Below, in pieces: positions 60,499-64,000 of a DNA stretch of 64,000 bases. The stretch covers positions 1 to 64,000 of the forward strand of contig RXJD01000010.1 of assembly GCA_003987775.1 (NCBI GenBank). Direction: 5' to 3'. The translations under genes and the position numbers were made by a program. The notes under the pieces were generated by a model, which saw only the letters and a program-made list of their open reading frames with translations, was not told where the DNA came from and made no database searches. This DNA is from Mycobacterium sp. Lineage in GTDB: Bacteria; Actinomycetota; Actinomycetes; Mycobacteriales; Mycobacteriaceae. Numbering within the stretch: position 1 is the first letter of the stretch; every line of letters starts with the position of its first letter.

Positions 60499-61515
60499 GT
60501 GCCCAAAGAACTGACGAATCTGCAACTGCTGCAAGAACTTGAACCCGTCGCCGAGCGTCTGCTCAACCGGCACCTGTCGATGTTCAAGGAATGGAACCCG
60601 CACGACTACATCCCGTGGTCGGACGGCAAGAACTACTACGCCCTCGACGGTCAGGACTGGGAGCCGGGGCAGAGCCGGCTCTCCGATGTGGCCCAGGTGG
60701 CGATGGTGCAGAACCTGCTGACCGAGGACAACCTGCCGTCGTATCACCGCGAGATCTCCATGAACTTCAGCCTGGACGGCGCTTGGGGGCAGTGGGTCAA
60801 CCGGTGGACCGCCGAGGAGAACCGGCACAGCACGGCGCTGCGCGACTACCTGGTGGTGACCCGCGCGGTCGACCCCGTCGAACTGGAAAAGCTGCGGATG
60901 GAGCAGATCACCCGCGGCTTCAGCCCCGGCCAGAACCAGCAGGGCGACATGTTCGCGGAAAGCCTGTTCGACTCGGTCATGTATGTCTCGTTTCAGGAAC
61001 TGGCTACCCGCGTCTCACACCGAAACACCGGAAAAGCCTGCGACGACAGCATCGCCAACCAGTTGCTGGCCCGGGTGTCAGCGGACGAGAACCTGCACAT
61101 GATCTTCTACCGCGATGTCAGCGCGGCCGGTCTGGACATCGCGCCCAACCAGGCGATGAAGTCGGTGCACAAAATCTTGCGCAACTTCAAAATGCCCGGG
61201 TACACCGTGCCGGAGTTCCGGCGCAAGGCGGTGGTGATCGCCGTCGGCGGGGTCTACGACCCGCGCATCCACCTCGACGAGGTGGTGATGCCGGTGCTGC
61301 GGAAGTGGCGGATCTTCGAACGCGAAGATTTCACCGGCGAAGCGGAGCGGATGCGTGACGATCTCGCGCTGTTGATCAAGGAACTCGAGCAGGCCTCGGA
61401 GAAGTTCGAGGAATCCAAGCAGCGCTATCTGGACCGGGAGGCGCGCAAGGCTGAGCGGATCACCGCCGCCCGCGTGCTCCGCACCGAGGGGACGCTGACG
61501 CTCAGCGGGCACTGA
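60499..61515 (+). CDS. DesA1-like acyl-ACP desaturase (338 aa)
   Basis: This is a soluble di-iron desaturase. The iron ligands EENRH and DENLH are present, with the DesA1 signatures LNRHLSMFKEWNPHDYIPWSDGKNYYAL and FRRKAVVIAVGGVYDPRIHLDEVVMPVLKKW-like. I chose the GTG at 60499: AGGAG sits 6 nt upstream, whereas the ATG at 60493 touches it. The resulting 338 aa equals DesA1, which introduces double bonds into acyl-ACP for mycolic acids. Sequence similarity to DesA1 is very high, but the location behind a hibernation factor suggests a second, stress-expressed copy. Its stop lies inside the end of the convergent MerR gene (14-bp overlap). Confidence 0.88.
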   Translation: MPKELTNLQLLQELEPVAERLLNRHLSMFKEWNPHDYIPWSDGKNYYALDGQDWEPGQSRLSDVAQVAMVQNLLTEDNLPSYHREISMNFSLDGAWGQWVNRWTAEENRHSTALRDYLVVTRAVDPVELEKLRMEQITRGFSPGQNQQGDMFAESLFDSVMYVSFQELATRVSHRNTGKACDDSIANQLLARVSADENLHMIFYRDVSAAGLDIAPNQAMKSVHKILRNFKMPGYTVPEFRRKAVVIAVGGVYDPRIHLDEVVMPVLRKWRIFEREDFTGEAERMRDDLALLIKELEQASEKFEESKQRYLDREARKAERITAARVLRTEGTLTLSGH

Positions 61516-62413
61516 CGTCGGACTCGGCCGAACGCTCGAGATACTCCGATAGCAGGCGGCTGACCAGTGTCTCGATGTTCGACTCGATCGACGACGCAAG
61601 GGTCGCGGTGACGGTCGCCACCGCCTGGGTGCGGAAGCGGACCAGCATGGTGATCAGTTCGGCGACCTCTGCGTCCGCCGGCAGCGCCTCGCCGGGTTTG
61701 ATCCGATTCGCCACGTGCTCGAAACCGGCGCGGACCAGCAGGTCGCTGATCTCGTCGACCTTGGGCAGGATCTGCTCGTGCAGGTCGATCAGCTTGTCGA
61801 TGCTCACGCCGTAACCGCGGACTTCGTTGAACGCCTCGATGAGCTTGGGCCGGGTGACGGTGGCCTGCTCACCGTCGACGCGGATGACCTGCAGTGCCAC
61901 CAGCCGGTCGAAAGCGGTTGCGTCGTCGACGAGTTGGCGGGCCTGCGGCAGCGACATCGTCTGGGGTTTCTCGGTGGTCCAGGTGCCCACGATCGCGGTT
62001 TCCAGGCCCAGGACGTCGCCCAGATTCTTGCCTTCCTCCCACGCGCTGAGCATCTCCCGGACGTGAGCGATGTTGTAGCCGCGATCGAGCATCGAGGTGA
62101 TCAGGCGCAGCCGGGTCAGGTGCGTGTCGTTGAACAGTGCGATCCGCCCGACCCGCAGCGGGGGCGGTAGCAGGCCGCGGTCCCGGTAGACGCGGATGTT
62201 GCGTGTCGTGGTCCCGGCCAGCCGGGCGAGTTCCTCGATCCGGTACTCGCCGGACGCCGCGGCGCCGTGTGGGTGTCGCACCGCGGCGTCGAAGAGCTGT
62301 GTCACAGCCGTTTCGACGAAATCGCGTGACTGGCGCCGCACGCGGTGCGGCGCCCGCCGCACGTTGTACAGCACGCTGGCAATCGTGCCGGGTTCTGGCC
62401 GGGGGGAGGTCAT
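61502..62413 (-). CDS. MerR-family transcriptional regulator (303 aa)
   Basis: A winged-helix MerR DNA-binding domain lies at about residues 58-125 (YRIEELARLAGTTTRNIRVYRDRGLLPPP... RGYNIAHVREML). It is preceded by an unusual ~57-residue basic N-terminal extension (RRAPHRVRRQSRDFVETAVTQLF) and followed by a ~170-residue helical effector domain without a metal-binding Cys pattern. The ATG overlaps the monooxygenase stop by 4 bp (ATGA), so the two are co-translated. It probably regulates its own operon; the effector is unknown. Confidence 0.85.
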   Translation of the reverse strand: MTSPRPEPGTIASVLYNVRRAPHRVRRQSRDFVETAVTQLFDAAVRHPHGAAASGEYRIEELARLAGTTTRNIRVYRDRGLLPPPLRVGRIALFNDTHLTRLRLITSMLDRGYNIAHVREMLSAWEEGKNLGDVLGLETAIVGTWTTEKPQTMSLPQARQLVDDATAFDRLVALQVIRVDGEQATVTRPKLIEAFNEVRGYGVSIDKLIDLHEQILPKVDEISDLLVRAGFEHVANRIKPGEALPADAEVAELITMLVRFRTQAVATVTATLASSIESNIETLVSRLLSEYLERSAESDVSAR

Positions 62414-63888
62414 GCGCCGACGCGGGTGACCGCGTCGTAATGCCGATATCGGAAGTCGCCCATCTGGCGAAGATACTGGGTGGCGGTCCCCGGATACATG
62501 GAACCGTTGTACCCGTCCTTGGTCAGATACCAACTCGAACAGCCGGACATCCACGTCGTCCGGGTCAGCCGGCGCTGGATGTCCTGGTTGTGCCGGCGCT
62601 GGACGTCTTCGCGCACATCGAGGTAACACAGGTCCTTGTCGAGGATGGTGGTGATACCGCGCACCGCGTAGTCGAGCTGGCCTTCGATGTACACGAGCAG
62701 GGAGTTGTGGCCGGGGCCTGAGTTGGGTCCGGTCATGAAGAACAGGTTGGGGTACCCGTGCGCGTTGATGCTCTTGTAAGCCTGTGCGCCACGGGCCCAT
62801 TCGTCGCTCAGCGAGCGACCGCCGAGGCCGGTGACCTCGAACGGGGGCCCGGTGAGGTGGACGTCGTAACCGGTGGCGAAGACGATGCAGTCCAGGTGGT
62901 GTTCGATGCCGTCGCTGGTGCGGATCCCGACCGGGCTCAGCGTCGCGATCGGCCAGTCGATCAGCTTGCAGTTCTCGCGCTGCAGCGCCGGGTAATAGTC
63001 GCTGGAGATCAGCATCCGTTTGCATCCGGGCGCGAAGTCGGGCGTCAGTTGCCGGCGCAACCAGGGATCTTTCACCTGGGCGCGGATATGGGCCTGGCCC
63101 AGCCGGGCCACCACCGAGGTCAGCGGGGTGTTCCACACCATCGCCGTCGCGGTGGCTTCGTGACCCCAGAACAGCAGTTGCCGGGCAAGTTGCTGGGTGG
63201 CGGGAACTTTCGCGAACAGTGCCTGCACCGCCGGTGGCGTGGCGACATCCAGCCGCGGCAGCACCCAGCCGGGCGTGCGCTGGAAGACTTTGACGAATCC
63301 AGCCTGCTTCACCAGTTCGGGGATGATCTGGATCGCGCTGGCGCCGGTGCCGATGACGGCAACCCGCTTGCCGGCGAAGTCGTATTCGGAATCCCACCGG
63401 GCACTGTGGATCTTGTGCCCCTGGTAGCTGTCCAGCCCACGGATGTCCGGGAAGCTGGCGTCCGACAGCGGCCCGGAGGCCAGCACGACGGTGCGCGCCC
63501 GAAACCGCTTGCGATTCTTGGTCGTTGCGGTCCACACGCCAGCCTTCTCGTCGAATCTCAGACCCGTCACCTCGTGACCGAACCGGATATGACGGCGGAT
63601 GCCGAACCTGTTCGCCATCTCCTCGATGTGCCGATAGATCTCCGGGGCGGGGGAGTAGGTGCGCGACCACTTCGGGTTCTTGACGAACGAGTACGAGTAC
63701 AGCAGCGACGGGACGTCGCAGCTGGCGCCCGGATACTGCGTGTCGCGCCAGGTACCGCCGACCCGGTCGGAGCGCTCCAGGATGATCACGTCCCCTGGTT
63801 TGTTCAGGCCGGCTTCGGCCAGCCGGATCGCCGCCCCGAGCCCGGTGAACCCGGCGCCGATGATGAGTGTGGAGTGGATGTCCGCCAT
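62410..63888 (-). CDS. Baeyer-Villiger-type flavin monooxygenase (492 aa)
   Basis: Two Rossmann motifs are visible: FAD-binding IIGAGFTGLGAA at the N-terminus and NADPH-binding VIGTGASAIQ near residue 190. GGTWRDTQYPGASCDVPS and the fingerprint YQGHKIHSARWD (FxGxxxHxxxW[PD] with Tyr for Phe) mark Baeyer-Villiger enzymes. Such enzymes insert oxygen next to a ketone using NADPH and O2. Mycobacteria encode several, including the prodrug activators EthA and MymA, from which this differs in sequence. The ATG at 63888 lies 2 bp after the stop of the next upstream gene. Confidence 0.88.
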   Translation of the reverse strand: MADIHSTLIIGAGFTGLGAAIRLAEAGLNKPGDVIILERSDRVGGTWRDTQYPGASCDVPSLLYSYSFVKNPKWSRTYSPAPEIYRHIEEMANRFGIRRHIRFGHEVTGLRFDEKAGVWTATTKNRKRFRARTVVLASGPLSDASFPDIRGLDSYQGHKIHSARWDSEYDFAGKRVAVIGTGASAIQIIPELVKQAGFVKVFQRTPGWVLPRLDVATPPAVQALFAKVPATQQLARQLLFWGHEATATAMVWNTPLTSVVARLGQAHIRAQVKDPWLRRQLTPDFAPGCKRMLISSDYYPALQRENCKLIDWPIATLSPVGIRTSDGIEHHLDCIVFATGYDVHLTGPPFEVTGLGGRSLSDEWARGAQAYKSINAHGYPNLFFMTGPNSGPGHNSLLVYIEGQLDYAVRGITTILDKDLCYLDVREDVQRRHNQDIQRRLTRTTWMSGCSSWYLTKDGYNGSMYPGTATQYLRQMGDFRYRHYDAVTRVGA

Positions 63889-63890
63889 CG

Positions 63891-64000
63891 TCAGGCCGCC
63901 GGCTCGTGGGTGAGTTCCCGCGACCAGCTCGGCATGGGCTTCAGCAGCGGCTTGGGGTAGTAGTCCGAGAGCCACACCATGGAATTGGCCAGCAGCTGGT
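63891..64000 (-). CDS. C-terminal fragment of an unidentified gene (cut by window edge)
   Basis: Only the last ~36 residues are visible (QLLANSMVWLSDYYPKPLL...LTHEPAA). It is in the same direction as, and directly next to, the monooxygenase gene, so it is the preceding gene of that operon. The fragment is too short for a family call. Confidence 0.6.
   Translation of the reverse strand, partial: QLLANSMVWLSDYYPKPLLKPMPSWSRELTHEPAA

Noticed and set aside
61502..63670. Single long MerR fusion protein of 722 residues
   Set aside because: The part upstream of 62413 is a shadow of the monooxygenase. The MerR ATG overlaps the monooxygenase stop, which is normal operon structure.

Overview
This window comes from a slow-growing, high-GC Mycobacterium. 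The evidence is the PE, PE_PGRS and PPE-MPTR genes, MmpS/MmpL exporters, a PapA acyltransferase, and a right-hand half whose gene order mirrors the M. tuberculosis stretch Rv2415c to Rv2386c (comEA-comEC-holA-rpsT ... lepA ... subI-cysTWA ... nirA/cysH ... hemW ... mbtI). The species cannot be fixed from sequence alone.

Left part (1-28 kb), cell-envelope lipids and surface proteins. A partial PE_PGRS gene and a giant PPE-MPTR gene are followed by an MmpS/MmpL pair and an NAD(P)-dependent dehydrogenase. Next comes a glycolipid locus: a secreted PE-PPE-domain acyltransferase (Chp2-like), an MmpL10-like transporter, a PapA3-like acyltransferase and a divergent 3,681-residue bimodular polyketide synthase. 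Both acyltransferase domains carry the malonyl signature HAFH, and the modules are KS-AT-KR-ACP and KS-AT-DH-ER-KR-ACP. This fits the trehalose polyphleate (TPP) pathway better than the methyl-branched DAT/PAT pathway. The expected fadD23 is not in the window.

Middle (28-46 kb). An F420/PPOX-type oxidoreductase and a pair of acyl-CoA dehydrogenases precede the conserved block: comEA, comEC, holA, rpsT, a circularly permuted ATP-grasp/alpha-E/transglutaminase trio, a PE gene and its PE_PGRS paralogue, RNase Z, a CBS protein, a PemK/MazF-fold protein, lepA and a GH15 trehalase-like enzyme.

Sulfur block (46.5-54.8 kb). The sulfate importer subI-cysT-cysW-cysA and the reductive operon nirA-cysH-sirohydrochlorin chelatase are each preceded by a short upstream ORF ending in clustered Cys codons. 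The uORF stop lies 112-114 nt before the main start in both cases. These look like cysteine-responsive attenuators. In the subI leader an anti-Shine-Dalgarno segment is visible. A 93-bp tandem repeat (about 2.9 copies) separates the two operons.

Right part (54.9-64 kb). It holds hemW, an SbtA-type bicarbonate transporter homologue, and a small conserved-looking protein. mbtI follows, with an IdeR box and an apparently leaderless start, and no other mbt gene is next to it. A two-gene unit then encodes a RafH/DATIN-like ribosome hibernation factor and a DesA1-like acyl-ACP desaturase, preceded by two DosR-like boxes. A MerR regulator-Baeyer-Villiger monooxygenase operon runs off the right edge. 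No rRNA, tRNA, CRISPR array, insertion sequence or prophage was recognised.
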